A DNA stretch of 64,000 bases, taken from positions 62,001-126,000 of the forward strand of contig NZ_RFFN01000003.1 of assembly GCF_003696315.1 (NCBI RefSeq). The letters run 5' to 3'. Source of the DNA: Pseudomonas songnenensis. GTDB taxonomy: Bacteria; Pseudomonadota; Gammaproteobacteria; Pseudomonadales; Pseudomonadaceae. Numbering within the stretch: position 1 is the first letter of the stretch; every line of letters begins with the position of its first letter. The notes beneath the pieces are model-generated. The model searched no databases and was not told where the DNA came from. It worked only from the letters and a program-made list of their open reading frames with translations. Shown piece after piece: positions 8,626 through 19,600 of the stretch. Made by a program: the position numbers and the translations under genes.

Positions 8626-9350
8626 GTGAAACCGTCCTCGTCACCGGCTCCAGCCGAGGCATCGGCCGCGCCATCGCGCTGCGCCTGGCCCGCGCCGGCC
8701 ATGACATCGTGCTGCACTGCCGCTCGCGCCGCGACCAGGCCGAAGCGGTCCAGGCCGAGATCCAGGCGATGGGGCGCAGCGCGCGCATCCTGCAGTTCGA
8801 CATCGCCGACCGCGTCGCCTGCCGGCGCGAGCTGGAAGCCGATGTCGAAGCGCATGGCGCCTACTACGGCGTCGTCTGCAACGCCGGCCTGACTCGCGAC
8901 GGTGCCTTCCCGGCCCTGAGCGACGATGACTGGGACCAGGTACTGCGCACCAACCTGGACGGTTTCTACAATGTGCTGCAGCCGCTGACCATGCCGATGA
9001 TTCGCCGCCGCCAGCCGGGGCGCATCGTCTGCATCACCTCGGTATCCGGCCTGATCGGCAACCGCGGCCAGGTCAACTACAGCGCGTCCAAGGCCGGCGT
9101 CATCGGTGCGGCAAAGGCGTTGGCGGTGGAGCTGGGCAAGCGCAGGATCACCGTCAACTGCGTTGCCCCCGGACTGATCGATACCGAGATGCTCGATGCC
9201 GAACTGCCCATCGAAGAAATGCTGAAGATGGTTCCGGCACAGCGCATGGGCACCCCGGAAGAGGTCGCCGGTGCGGTGAATTTCCTGATGTCCGCCGAGG
9301 CGGCGTATATCACCCGGCAGGTGATCGCCGTCAACGGAGGGCTGTGCTGA
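8622..9350 (+). CDS. apeQ: 3-oxoacyl-ACP reductase, FabG-type (ApeQ-like)
   Basis: 242 aa short-chain dehydrogenase. The start is ATG 8622; an upstream in-frame extension to 8439 is rejected because the cofactor motif begins right after this ATG. NADPH-binding TGSSRGIGRAIA lies at residues 8-19, NAG near residue 86, and the catalytic Ser-Tyr-Lys set appears as ITSVSG and YSASK. ERIPEE-like MGTPEEVA and a C-terminal VNGGLC complete the FabG pattern. It reduces 3-oxoacyl-ACP during polyene extension. Its stop TGA shares one base with the ATG of the next gene. Confidence 0.9.
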   Translation: MSETVLVTGSSRGIGRAIALRLARAGHDIVLHCRSRRDQAEAVQAEIQAMGRSARILQFDIADRVACRRELEADVEAHGAYYGVVCNAGLTRDGAFPALSDDDWDQVLRTNLDGFYNVLQPLTMPMIRRRQPGRIVCITSVSGLIGNRGQVNYSASKAGVIGAAKALAVELGKRRITVNCVAPGLIDTEMLDAELPIEEMLKMVPAQRMGTPEEVAGAVNFLMSAEAAYITRQVIAVNGGLC

Positions 9351-10582
9351 TGAACAGCAGACGCGTGGTGGTCACCGGCATGGCCGGCATCACCTCCCTG
9401 GGCAGCGACTGGACGAGCATCGAAGCCAATTTCAGTGCCAACCGCAGCGGCATCCGCCGCATGGCCGAGTGGGACCGCTTCACGGAGCTCAACACCCGCC
9501 TGGCCGGCCCGGTGGACGACTTCAGCGTGCCGCCGCACTGGACGCGCAAGCAGCTGCGCAGCATGGGCCGCGTGTCACGACTGTCGGTGCTGGCCGCCGA
9601 ACGCGCGCTCGCCGACGCCGGTCTTTTGGAAGACGCCTCGATACGCGACGGCCGCATGGGTGTGGCCTGCGGTTCGTCCACCGGCAGCACCGAGGAGATC
9701 AAGGCGTTCGGCAACATGCTGCTGAACTCGGTGGCCGACGGGCTGAATGCCAACTCCTACATTCGCATGATGCCGCACACCACCGCGGCCAATATCAGCA
9801 TCTTCTTCGGCCTTACCGGGCGGGTTATCCCCACCTCCAGCGCCTGCACCAGCGGCAGCCAGGGCATCGGTTACGCCTATGAGGCGATCAAGTTCGGCCG
9901 TCTGCCACTGATGCTGGCCGGCGGCGCCGAGGAGCTCTGCGCCACCGAGGCCATGGTCTTCGATGCGCTCTATGCCACCAGCCTGAAGAACGACGCACCG
10001 CATACTTCGCCGCGCCCCTACGACAGCGGCCGTGATGGCCTGGTGATTGGCGAAGGCGCCGGCATGCTGGTGCTCGAGGAACTGGAGCACGCACTGGCCC
10101 GCGGCGCGACGATTCACGCCGAGCTGGTCGGCTTCGGCAGCAACGCCGATGGCCAACATGCCACCAAGCCGGAACAGCTGACCATGCGCCGCGCCATGGA
10201 ACTGGCCCTGGAAGATGCCGGGCTCGCACCGGCGGCCATCGGCTACGTGAATGGCCACGGCACTGCGACCGAACAGGGTGACATCGCCGAAACCCAGGCG
10301 ACCCAGGCGCTGTTCGGCAGCGGCATGCCGATCAGCTCGCAGAAGTCCTTTCTCGGCCATACCCTGGGTGCGTGTGGCGCGCTGGAGTCCTGGTTCAGTA
10401 TCGAGATGATGAACCGCGACCGCTATATCCACACGCTCAACCTGGACGAGGTCGACCTGCGCTGCGGCGATCTGGACTACCTGCGGGATGCGCCGCGCAC
10501 CATGCAGCACGAGTACGTGATGAATAACAATTTCGCCTTTGGCGGGATCAACACCTCGCTGATCTTCCGTCGCTGGGCCTGA
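9350..10582 (+). CDS. apeR: Beta-ketoacyl-ACP synthase, FabF-like (ApeR-like)
   Basis: 410 aa. ATG 9350 is chosen over the in-frame GTG at 9344 because the GGAGG at 9336-9340 sits 9 nt from the ATG but only 3 nt from the GTG. The catalytic residues are Cys166 (PTSSACTSGS), His303 (VNGHGTATEQGD) and His337 (SFLGHTLGACGALES). It is the second complete ketosynthase of the operon. In APE clusters this terminal KS is ApeR, proposed to condense starter units. It is the last gene of the tightly packed run; 30 nt separate it from the next reading frame, which has its own AAGGA ribosome site. Confidence 0.85.
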   Translation: MNSRRVVVTGMAGITSLGSDWTSIEANFSANRSGIRRMAEWDRFTELNTRLAGPVDDFSVPPHWTRKQLRSMGRVSRLSVLAAERALADAGLLEDASIRDGRMGVACGSSTGSTEEIKAFGNMLLNSVADGLNANSYIRMMPHTTAANISIFFGLTGRVIPTSSACTSGSQGIGYAYEAIKFGRLPLMLAGGAEELCATEAMVFDALYATSLKNDAPHTSPRPYDSGRDGLVIGEGAGMLVLEELEHALARGATIHAELVGFGSNADGQHATKPEQLTMRRAMELALEDAGLAPAAIGYVNGHGTATEQGDIAETQATQALFGSGMPISSQKSFLGHTLGACGALESWFSIEMMNRDRYIHTLNLDEVDLRCGDLDYLRDAPRTMQHEYVMNNNFAFGGINTSLIFRRWA

Positions 10583-10612
10583 GTTTCACCCACAACCGCA
10601 AGGAAAACGCCG

Positions 10613-11053
10613 ATGAAAACAACCGCATGGATAGGCACAGCGCTGACGCTTCTGGTGCTGCCCGGCATCAGCCAGGCCCGTGACACCACCCACTACCTGC
10701 CCTTCGATGCCGTGGTTGCCGAAGCGACCCAGGCCGGTCGACTGGATGGCAGCGTCAAGTTCTACCTGGCCGGCAAGACGCCGGGCAATGCCACGATCGT
10801 GCGCAGCGGCGTTACCACCAGCAAGAAGACCAATGCGTTCAACAAGACCGACGAAGGCGCCTGCAGCTGGGCGCTGCAATCGGCGCTGATCGGCATGCAG
10901 CAGGCTGCCAAGGCCGCCGGTGCCAATGCGGTGGTGAACATCGCCAGCAACTACAAGCATGTCGAATACAAGGACAGTCAGAAGTACGAGTGCCACGCTG
11001 GCGCCATCATGGCCGGCGTTGCCCTCAAGGGCGATCTGGCCAACGTCAAGTAA
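10613..11053 (+). CDS. Small secreted protein, excinuclease-labelled family, function unknown
   Basis: 146 aa with a signal peptide (MKTTAWIGTALTLLVLPGIS, cleavage near QA-RD). The mature domain has two cysteines (Cys84 and Cys127) that could form a disulfide, and an alanine-rich block MQQAAKAAGANAVVNIASNY that resembles YbjQ/RcsF-type folds. Databases often label such proteins excinuclease ATPase subunit, a name the sequence does not support: no P-loop, no zinc finger, and it is exported. It follows the last ketosynthase gene by 30 nt with a good AAGGA site, so it may be co-transcribed with the pigment operon. Its role is unknown. Confidence 0.7.
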   Translation: MKTTAWIGTALTLLVLPGISQARDTTHYLPFDAVVAEATQAGRLDGSVKFYLAGKTPGNATIVRSGVTTSKKTNAFNKTDEGACSWALQSALIGMQQAAKAAGANAVVNIASNYKHVEYKDSQKYECHAGAIMAGVALKGDLANVK

Positions 11054-11171
11054 GCGTCCCCGCCGATGCGCAGGCCAAGGCATCGGCTCTACCGCGGCCC
11101 GACCGTCTGCCGGAACGTTTGCCGTTGCCGTCGAGTCCACTGAACATCAGTGACCTCCACAGGAGCGGCTC

Positions 11172-11462
11172 ATGTTCGGCAAGTCTTCGCACACCTTCGA
11201 AGTCAACTACATCTACCAGAACGACCCGCGCGCCGAGACCTATGACGCCGACGTCGATAGCCTGTCCCAGGGCGAGGCGGCGCGTCACCTCATCGAGCTG
11301 CACAATGCCGACGCCGAGAACAGTCTGGTGATGCCGAAGGCCGATGCCGACGAGGCGCAGCTGCTGGAGCAGGCCGAAGTCCTGGGCATCACCGACATTC
11401 GCGTGACCCGTGTTCCGAAACAGGACAAGGGCGAAACGCCTGCTCATCACAAGCAGCCCTGA
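11172..11462 (+). CDS. Conserved-looking small cytoplasmic protein, function unknown
   Basis: 96 aa, acidic, no signal peptide or membrane helix, not recognised. ATG 11172 follows an AGGAG site with good spacing. Codon use is strongly GC3-biased like the neighbours, which argues for a real gene. Visible features are an N-terminal beta-like FEVNYIYQND and a helix rich in Asp/Glu/Ala, ending in a basic, His-containing tail. It lies 118 nt downstream of the secreted protein gene, in the same direction, at the end of the pigment cluster; whether it belongs to that operon is unknown. Confidence 0.55.
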   Translation: MFGKSSHTFEVNYIYQNDPRAETYDADVDSLSQGEAARHLIELHNADAENSLVMPKADADEAQLLEQAEVLGITDIRVTRVPKQDKGETPAHHKQP

Positions 11463-11483
11463 TTCACCGTTGCGGTTCGCGCG

Positions 11484-12383
11484 TTAAGGCTGACTCAACG
11501 CCTCGCGCGTCACCAGCTCCATGAAGGCCTGCGCCAACGGCGACTGCTCCTGCCGGCGTTTGACCAGCCAGACCGCGGTGGTCGCATCCTTGTCCAGCAG
11601 AGTGCGAAAGCACACGCCGTCGATGCGGATGCGCTGGAACGATGCCGGCAGCACCGAAACCCCCAGCCCGGCGGCGACCAGTCCGATGATGGTCAGCGCC
11701 TCGTTCGCCTCCTGGGCGATGCGGGGGTTGAAGCCCGCACGGCGCGCCAGGCTGAGCAACTGGTCGTACAGCCCCGTACCGTAGCTGCGCGGGAAGAACA
11801 CGAAGGGCTCGTCGGCCAGATCGGCCAGTGTCAGCCCCTCGTCCCCGGCATCCGCCAGCCGGTGTCCCGCATGCATCAGCGCCACCAGCGGCTCACTGAA
11901 CAGCTCGACGGTCTGCAGGCCCGCCGGCAACGCGAACGGGCGAATCATGCCGACTTGCAGCGTCTCGTCCTGCACGGCATCGACCACCTGCTTGCTGGTC
12001 ATCTCCTGCAAATCCAGATGCACCGCAGGAAAGGTGCGGCGAAAGGCCAGAATCGCCCGCGGCAGGATCGAGGTGAACGGCGCCGATGAGGTGAACCCCA
12101 CCTTGAGCTCGCCGATCTCGCCCTGTTCGGCGCGCCGGGCCACGTCCACCGATTTGTCGACCTGCGCGAGCGTGCGCCGCGTTTCCTCGAGAAACAGCCG
12201 GCCCGCGTCGGTCAGCGCCACGCGCCGGTTGGTCCGATCGAACAGCCGCACGCCGAGTTCCTGTTCCAGCGCCTGGATCTGTTGGCTCAAGGGCGGCTGT
12301 GAAATGCGCAGCTGTTCGGCGGCGCGACCGAAGTGCAGTTCCTCGGCGACCGCCACGAAGTAGCGAAGATGGCGCAGCTCCAT
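11484..12383 (-). CDS. LysR-family transcriptional regulator
   Basis: 299 aa. The N-terminal winged helix (MELRHLRYFVAVAEELHFGRAAEQL, then ISQPPLSQQI) is diagnostic of the CatR/BenM-like branch of LysR regulators. The C-terminal half is the two-lobed effector-binding domain with the usual GEIGELKVGFTSSAP hinge. It is divergent from an MFS exporter gene with 191 nt between the starts, the classic arrangement for a LysR activator and its target. The effector is unknown. Control of the upstream pigment operon is possible but nothing in the sequence shows it. Confidence 0.88.
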   Translation of the reverse strand: MELRHLRYFVAVAEELHFGRAAEQLRISQPPLSQQIQALEQELGVRLFDRTNRRVALTDAGRLFLEETRRTLAQVDKSVDVARRAEQGEIGELKVGFTSSAPFTSILPRAILAFRRTFPAVHLDLQEMTSKQVVDAVQDETLQVGMIRPFALPAGLQTVELFSEPLVALMHAGHRLADAGDEGLTLADLADEPFVFFPRSYGTGLYDQLLSLARRAGFNPRIAQEANEALTIIGLVAAGLGVSVLPASFQRIRIDGVCFRTLLDKDATTAVWLVKRRQEQSPLAQAFMELVTREALSQP

Positions 12384-12574
12384 GAGGGCTCCTTATGAGT
12401 CGCAGAACATATCATTCAGGTCGAATAATATATTGGATAGCTTAAACAAAGCTTCCTATCATTTCGCCCATAAACCCGAACAACAGCAATCGCGCCCGTC
12501 GATCGAAAAAGCGATCACAGGCGTAACGGGCCGCTTTTGGCCGGAAGAAAGCGAATCGGACAGAGGTCTTCATC
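12384..12574. promoter_or_regulatory. Divergent lysR/MFS intergenic region with candidate LysR operator
   Basis: This 191 nt spacer is AT-rich in its left part, unlike the genes around it. ATTC (12414-12417) and GAAT (12423-12426) form an inverted repeat with a 5 nt centre, followed by AATAATATATT. That is the kind of short dyad bound by LysR proteins near their own start. It lies about 30-40 nt from the regulator gene and could serve both directions. This is a prediction only. Confidence 0.4.
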
Positions 12575-13840
12575 GTGAGCAGTACGCACGACGCCAACGG
12601 CGCGTCAGCAGAGATACCGGCGCCTGGCGCGCCCATCAGCCATACCGAGAAAGGCACCCCGCGCTTCGCGCGCACCGCCCTGGCCCTGTTCGCCGGCGGC
12701 TTCGCTACCTTCGCCCTGCTCTACTGCGTGCAACCGATGATGCCCATGCTGTCGCAGGCATTCGGCATCAACGCAGCGCAGAGCAGCCTGATCCTTTCGC
12801 TCTCGACGCTGACCCTGGCCGTCGGCCTGCTGATCACCGGGCCGATCTCCGATGCCATCGGCCGCAAGCAGGTGCTGGTCGCCTCCCTGCTCGCTGCCGC
12901 GGTGTTCACCGTCGGTAGCGCACTGGCGCCCAGCTGGCATGGCGTTCTGCTGATGCGCGCACTGGTCGGCCTGGCGCTCAGCGGTGTGGCTGCAGTGGCC
13001 ATGACCTACCTGAGCGAGGAGATCCATCCCCACCATCTCGGCCTGGCAATGGGGCTGTACATCGGTGGCAACGCCATTGGCGGCATGAGCGGACGCTTGC
13101 TGAGCGGCGTGCTGGTGGACTACCTGTCCTGGCATAGCGTGCTGGGACTGATGGGCGGGCTGGCGCTGCTGGCGGCGCTGCTGCTCTGGCGCTTTCTACC
13201 CGAATCGCGGCACTTCCGTCCGCGACCACTGCGCCCGCAGGGGCTGCTGCAGGGCTACAGCCTGCACTTCCGCGATGCCGGCCTAGCCTGGCTGTTCCTG
13301 CAGGGCTTCCTGCTGATGGGCAGCTTCGTCACGCTGTACAACTACATCGGCTATCGGCTGATTGCCGAGCCGTTCCACCTCAGCCAGACCATGATCGGTT
13401 TGCTGGCGGTGCTTTACCTGTCGGGCATCTACAGCTCGGCTAAGGTCGGCGCGCTGGCCGACCGCTTCGGCCGGCGCCGGGTATTCTGGCTGGTGATCGC
13501 CCTGATGCTGGCAGGCGTGGGCCTGACCCTGTTCGACCGGCTGCCGCTGGTGCTGCTGGGCATGCTGCTGTTCACCTTCGGATTCTTCGGCGCCCATTCG
13601 GTCGCCAGCAGCTGGATTGGCCGCCGTGCCCGGCAGGCACGCGGCCAGGCCGCCTCGCTCTATCTATTCAGCTACTACCTGGGCTCCAGCGTCGCCGGCA
13701 CGCTGGGCGGGGTCTTCTGGCACGCCGCCGGCTGGGATGGCGTCGGTCTGTTCATCGTCTCGCTGCTGCTGATCGCCTTCGCCGTGGCGCTGCACCTGGC
13801 ACGCCTGCGTCCGCTGCCGGAGCCGCAGACGGCACACTGA
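12575..13840 (+). CDS. MFS transporter, YnfM-like
   Basis: 421 aa major facilitator with 12 predicted helices. The GTG start at 12575 has AGAGG upstream. The loop 2-3 signature appears as ITGPISDAIGRKQVL, and its counterpart in the second half as GALADRFGRRRV. A soluble N-terminal tail of about 30 residues precedes helix 1. It belongs to the YnfM/AraJ-like drug or metabolite efflux group. It is divergent from the LysR gene that probably controls it. The substrate is unknown; export of an aromatic compound would fit the regulator type but is a guess. Confidence 0.85.
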   Translation: MSSTHDANGASAEIPAPGAPISHTEKGTPRFARTALALFAGGFATFALLYCVQPMMPMLSQAFGINAAQSSLILSLSTLTLAVGLLITGPISDAIGRKQVLVASLLAAAVFTVGSALAPSWHGVLLMRALVGLALSGVAAVAMTYLSEEIHPHHLGLAMGLYIGGNAIGGMSGRLLSGVLVDYLSWHSVLGLMGGLALLAALLLWRFLPESRHFRPRPLRPQGLLQGYSLHFRDAGLAWLFLQGFLLMGSFVTLYNYIGYRLIAEPFHLSQTMIGLLAVLYLSGIYSSAKVGALADRFGRRRVFWLVIALMLAGVGLTLFDRLPLVLLGMLLFTFGFFGAHSVASSWIGRRARQARGQAASLYLFSYYLGSSVAGTLGGVFWHAAGWDGVGLFIVSLLLIAFAVALHLARLRPLPEPQTAH

Positions 13841-13852
13841 GCCCGCAATGCA

Positions 13853-13878
13853 AAACGCCCCGCGGATGCGGGGCGTTT
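13853..13878. terminator. Bidirectional terminator between MFS gene and hemE
   Basis: A perfect 11 bp stem (AAACGCCCCGC, loop GGAT, GCGGGGCGTTT) lies between the convergent ends of the MFS gene and hemE. The stem base is T-rich on both strands, so it can stop transcription from either side. Confidence 0.85.
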
Positions 13879-13898
13879 CGTCTCGAGCCGGTGAAAAG

Positions 13899-14963
13899 TC
13901 AGGCGTGGTATTGCGCGGACAGCTCGTGCACCGACTCGATGAAGGCGCCGGCATGGGCTGGATCGACTTCCGGCGTGATGCCGTGGCCCAGGTTGAACAC
14001 GTGGCCATTGCCATGACCGAAGCTCGCCAGGATGCGCGCTACCTCGGCGCGGATGGCGTCGGGCTTGGCATAGAGCACGCTCGGGTCCATGTTGCCCTGC
14101 AGTGCCACCTTGTCACCGACGCGGCGGCGCGCCTCGCCGATGTCGCAGGTCCAGTCCAGCCCCAGCGCCTCGGCGCCGACCTCGGCCATGGACTCCAGCC
14201 ACAGCCCGCCACCCTTGGTGAACAGGATCACCGGCACGCGGCGGCCGTCATGTTCGCGGATCAGACCGTTGACGATCTTGCGCATATAGGCCAGGGAGAA
14301 CTCCTGATAGGCCGCGGCCGACAGGCTGCCACCCCAGGAATCGAAGATCTGCACCGCCTGGGCGCCAGCCAGGATCTGGCCGTTGAGGTAGCTGGTGACC
14401 GACTGGGCCAGCTTGTCCAGCAGGGCGTGCATCGCCTGCGGGTTCTCGTAGAGCATCGCCTTGGATTTGCGGAAGTCCTTCGACGAGCCGCCCTCGACCA
14501 TGTAGGTCGCCAGGGTCCAGGGGCTGCCGGAGAACCCGATCAGCGGCACGCGGCCGTTGAGTTCACGGCGAATGGTGCGCACCGCGTCCATCACGTAGCC
14601 CAGGTCCTTCTCCGGATCGGGAATCGGCAGCGCCTCGATGTCCGCTGCACTGCTCACCACCTTCTTGAAGCGCGGACCTTCGCCGGTCTCGAAGTACAGG
14701 CCGAGCCCCATGGCGTCCGGCACGGTGAGGATATCGGAGAAGAGGATCGCGGCATCCAGTGGATAGCGATCCAGCGGCTGCAGGGTCACCTCGCAGGCGA
14801 GCTCAGGATTCATGCACAGGCTCATGAAGTCACCTGCCTTGGCGCGGCTGGCCCGGTATTCGGGCAGGTAGCGGCCGGCCTGGCGCATCATCCACACCGG
14901 GGTGACGTCGACAGGCTGCTTGAGCAGGGCACGAAGGAAACGGTCGTTCTTCAGGGCAGTCAT
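13899..14963 (-). CDS. hemE: Uroporphyrinogen decarboxylase
   Basis: 354 aa. ATG 14963 is chosen because it gives the standard N-terminus [14 protein letters not shown]; an extension to 15038 adds a non-conserved, Cys-rich stretch. Signature 1 is [16 protein letters not shown] and signature 2 [17 protein letters not shown]; the catalytic Asp is in [13 protein letters not shown]. It converts uroporphyrinogen III to coproporphyrinogen III in the cytoplasm. It lies downstream of the gltB-gltD operon and its terminator, as in other pseudomonads, so it probably has its own promoter in 14964-15007. Confidence 0.97.
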   Translation of the reverse strand: MTALKNDRFLRALLKQPVDVTPVWMMRQAGRYLPEYRASRAKAGDFMSLCMNPELACEVTLQPLDRYPLDAAILFSDILTVPDAMGLGLYFETGEGPRFKKVVSSAADIEALPIPDPEKDLGYVMDAVRTIRRELNGRVPLIGFSGSPWTLATYMVEGGSSKDFRKSKAMLYENPQAMHALLDKLAQSVTSYLNGQILAGAQAVQIFDSWGGSLSAAAYQEFSLAYMRKIVNGLIREHDGRRVPVILFTKGGGLWLESMAEVGAEALGLDWTCDIGEARRRVGDKVALQGNMDPSVLYAKPDAIRAEVARILASFGHGNGHVFNLGHGITPEVDPAHAGAFIESVHELSAQYHA

Positions 14964-15003
14964 GGCAGGGTTCCAGCGTAAAAGTGCCGTGCATTGTCGC
15001 AAA

Positions 15004-15036
15004 GCGGAAAAAAAAAGGCACGGCGAGCGCCGTGCC
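15004..15036 (-). terminator. Rho-independent terminator of the gltBD operon
   Basis: The stem GGCACGGC / GCCGTGCC (15017-15036, loop GAGC) is followed on the minus strand by about nine U residues. It is placed 67 nt after the gltD stop and just upstream of hemE, so it closes the glutamate synthase operon. Confidence 0.88.
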
Positions 15037-15102
15037 ATTTAGCTATGGGCTTGATTCAAATCAGGCCGCCCCGGGTGCCTGTCGACACCCGGCAGCGCCG
15101 GA

Positions 15103-16572
<1,470 letters not shown>

Positions 16573-16581
16573 TCAGGGTAA

Positions 16582-16612
16582 GCGGCGGCCCCGCCAGGGC
16601 TGGGGCCGCCGC
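16582..16612 (-). promoter_or_regulatory. Intercistronic hairpin between gltB and gltD
   Basis: A perfect 11 bp, very GC-rich stem (GCGGCGGCCCC, 9 nt loop, GGGGCCGCCGC). There is no U-run after it on the minus strand, so it is more likely an mRNA stability or partial attenuation element than a full terminator. Confidence 0.5.
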
Positions 16613-16628
16613 CTGAAGCGGCTTCTTG

Positions 16629-19600
16629 TTATTGCGGGTTGGCCCGGGTGCTCGACAGCAGCGAAGCCAGGTTGGCCGCCTTGGGCTTGACCAGCCAGAA
16701 TCGACGCAGGTAATCGTCGAGATTATCCAGCAGTTCAGCCCCCCACTCACTCGCGGTTTCCGCAACGTACTCACGCAGCACGCCCTGCAGATGGCTGCGA
16801 TAGGCTTCCATCGCCTCGCCGGTGATGCGCTGCAGGTTGACCAGTTCGTTGTTCACGCGGTCGACGAAACTGTTGTCCATGTCCAGCACGTAGGCGAAAC
16901 CACCGGTCATGCCGGAGCCGAAGTTGTGCCCGGTCTTGCCCAGTACGCAGACAAAGCCGCCGGTCATGTATTCGCAGCAATGGTCGCCCGTGCCCTCGAC
17001 GACCGCGTGGGCGCCGGAGTTGCGTACCGCGAAACGCTCACCTGCGGTGCCGGCGGCGAACAGTTTGCCGCCAGTGGCGCCATATAGACAGGTGTTACCG
17101 ATGATCGCCGAATCCTGCGAGCGGTAGGCCGCGCCCTGTGGCGGTGTGACCACCAGCTTGCCGCCGGTCATGCCTTTGCCGACGTAATCGTTGGCGTCGC
17201 CTTCCAGATACAGGTGGAGGCCGCCGGCGTTCCAGACGCCGAAACTCTGGCCCGCTGTCCCCTTGAAGCGGAAGGTGATCGGCGTGCCAGCCATACCCTG
17301 GTTGCCATGCTGGCGAGCAATTTCGCCGGACACACGGGCACCGATGGAACGGTCGCAGTTGCAGATCTCCAGCTCGAACTCGCCACCGCTCTTGGTATCG
17401 ATGGCGGCCTTGGCCAGCTTGACCATTTCTTCTGCCAGCAACCCTTGGTCGAACGGCGGGTTCTTTTCCACCTGGCAGAACTGAGGCTTGTCGGCCGGGA
17501 TGTTGCTGCCGCCGAGCAGCGGTGTCAGGTCGAGGTTGTTCTGCTTGGCGGTGTCGCCCGGCAGCACTTCGAGCAGATCGGTACGGCCGATCAGCTCACC
17601 GAGGCTGCGTACGCCCAGCCTGGCCAGCCACTCGCGGGTTTCTTCGGCAACGAACTGGAAGAAGTTGACCACCATGTCGACGGTGCCGATGAAGTGATCC
17701 TTGCGCAGCTGTTCGTTCTGGGTCGCGACGCCGGTGGCGCAGTTGTTCAGATGGCAGATGCGCAGGTACTTGCAGCCTAGGGCGATCATCGGCGCAGTAC
17801 CGAAGCCGAAGCTTTCGGCGCCGAGGATCGCAGCCTTGATCACGTCCAAACCGGTCTTCAAACCGCCATCGGTCTGCACCCGGACCTTGCCACGCAGGTC
17901 GTTGCCGCGCAGGGTCTGGTGGGTTTCGGCGAGGCCGAGCTCCCACGGCGAACCGGCGTAGCGGATCGAGGTCAGCGGCGAAGCCCCAGTACCGCCGTCG
18001 TAGCCGGAAATGGTGATCAGGTCGGCGTAGGCCTTGGCCACACCGGCGGCGATGGTACCCACGCCCGGCTCGGCCACCAGCTTGACCGATACCAGCGCCT
18101 GGGGGTTGACCTGCTTGAGGTCAAAGATCAGCTGCGCAAGGTCCTCGATGGAATAGATGTCATGGTGCGGCGGCGGGGAGATCAGGGTCACGCCGGGCAC
18201 GGCATAACGCAGACGCGCGATCAGACCATTGACCTTGCCACCGGGCAGCTGGCCGCCTTCACCGGGCTTGGCGCCCTGGGCGACCTTGATCTGCAGCACT
18301 TCGGCGTTGACCAGATATTCCGGGGTCACACCGAAGCGGCCGGTTGCGACCTGCTTGATCTTCGAGCTGCGCTCGGTACCGTAGCGGGCCGGATCTTCGC
18401 CGCCTTCACCGGAGTTCGAACGCGCACCGATGCGGTTCATCGCTGCGGCAATGGCTTCGTGAGCTTCCGGCGACAAGGCGCCGAGCGAGATACCAGCGGA
18501 GTCGAAGCGCTTGAGGATGGCATCCAGCGGCTCGACTTCTTCCAGCGCCAAGGGCTGCTCAGCCAGCTTGACCTTGAGCAGATCACGCAGCATCGCCACC
18601 GGGCGCTGATCGACCAACGCGGTGTATTCCTTGAAGCGGCTGTAATCACCGCTCTGCACCGCCATCTGCAGCGCACTGACCACGTCGGGGTTGTAGGCGT
18701 GATATTCACCGCCGTAAACGAACTTCAGCAGCCCGCCCTGCTGGATCGGCTTGCGGCTGCTCCAGGCTTCAGCGGCGAGCGCCTTCTGCTCGGCCTCGAG
18801 ATCCTCGAAGCGGGCGCCCTTGATGCGGCTGGCGACGCCGCGGAAGCTCAGTTCGACGATCTCATCGGAAAGACCAACGGCCTCGAACAGTTGCGCGCCA
18901 CGGTAGGACGCAATGGTCGAGATGCCCATCTTGGAGATGATCTTCATCAGCCCCTTGGAGATGCCCTTGCGATAGTGCTTGAACACTTCGTAGAGATCGC
19001 CGAGCACTTCGCCAGTGCGGATCAGGTCACCCAGCACCTCGTAGGCGAGGAACGGGTACACCGCCGTCGCGCCGAAGCCGATCAAGACCGCGAAGTGATG
19101 CGGGTCGCGTGCGGTGGCGGTCTCCACCAGGATGTTGCAGCTGCAGCGCAGGCCGGTGTCGACCAGGCGGTGGTGCACCGCACCGACCGCCAGCGAAGCA
19201 TGCACCGGCAGCTTGCCCGGGGCGATATGACGGTCGCTGAGAACCAGCAGCACCTTGCCACCGCGCACGGCTTCCTCGGCCTGGTCGGCGATGTTGCGGA
19301 TCGCCGCTTCGAGACCGATGCTCTCGTCGTAGTTCAGGTCGATGACCAGGCGCTCGAACCCCGGGCGTTCCAGGTTCATGATCGTGCGCCACTTCGCTGG
19401 CGAGATCACCGGTGTGGTCAGGATTGCACGGTTGGCGTGCTCGGCGGTTTCCTCGAAGACGTTGCGCTCAGCACCCAGACAGGTTTCCAGCGACATCACG
19501 ATGGCTTCGCGCAGCGGGTCGATCGGCGGGTTGGTCACCTGGGCGAACTGCTGGCGGAAGTAGTCGTAGGGCGAACGCACACGACGCGACAGCACGGCCA

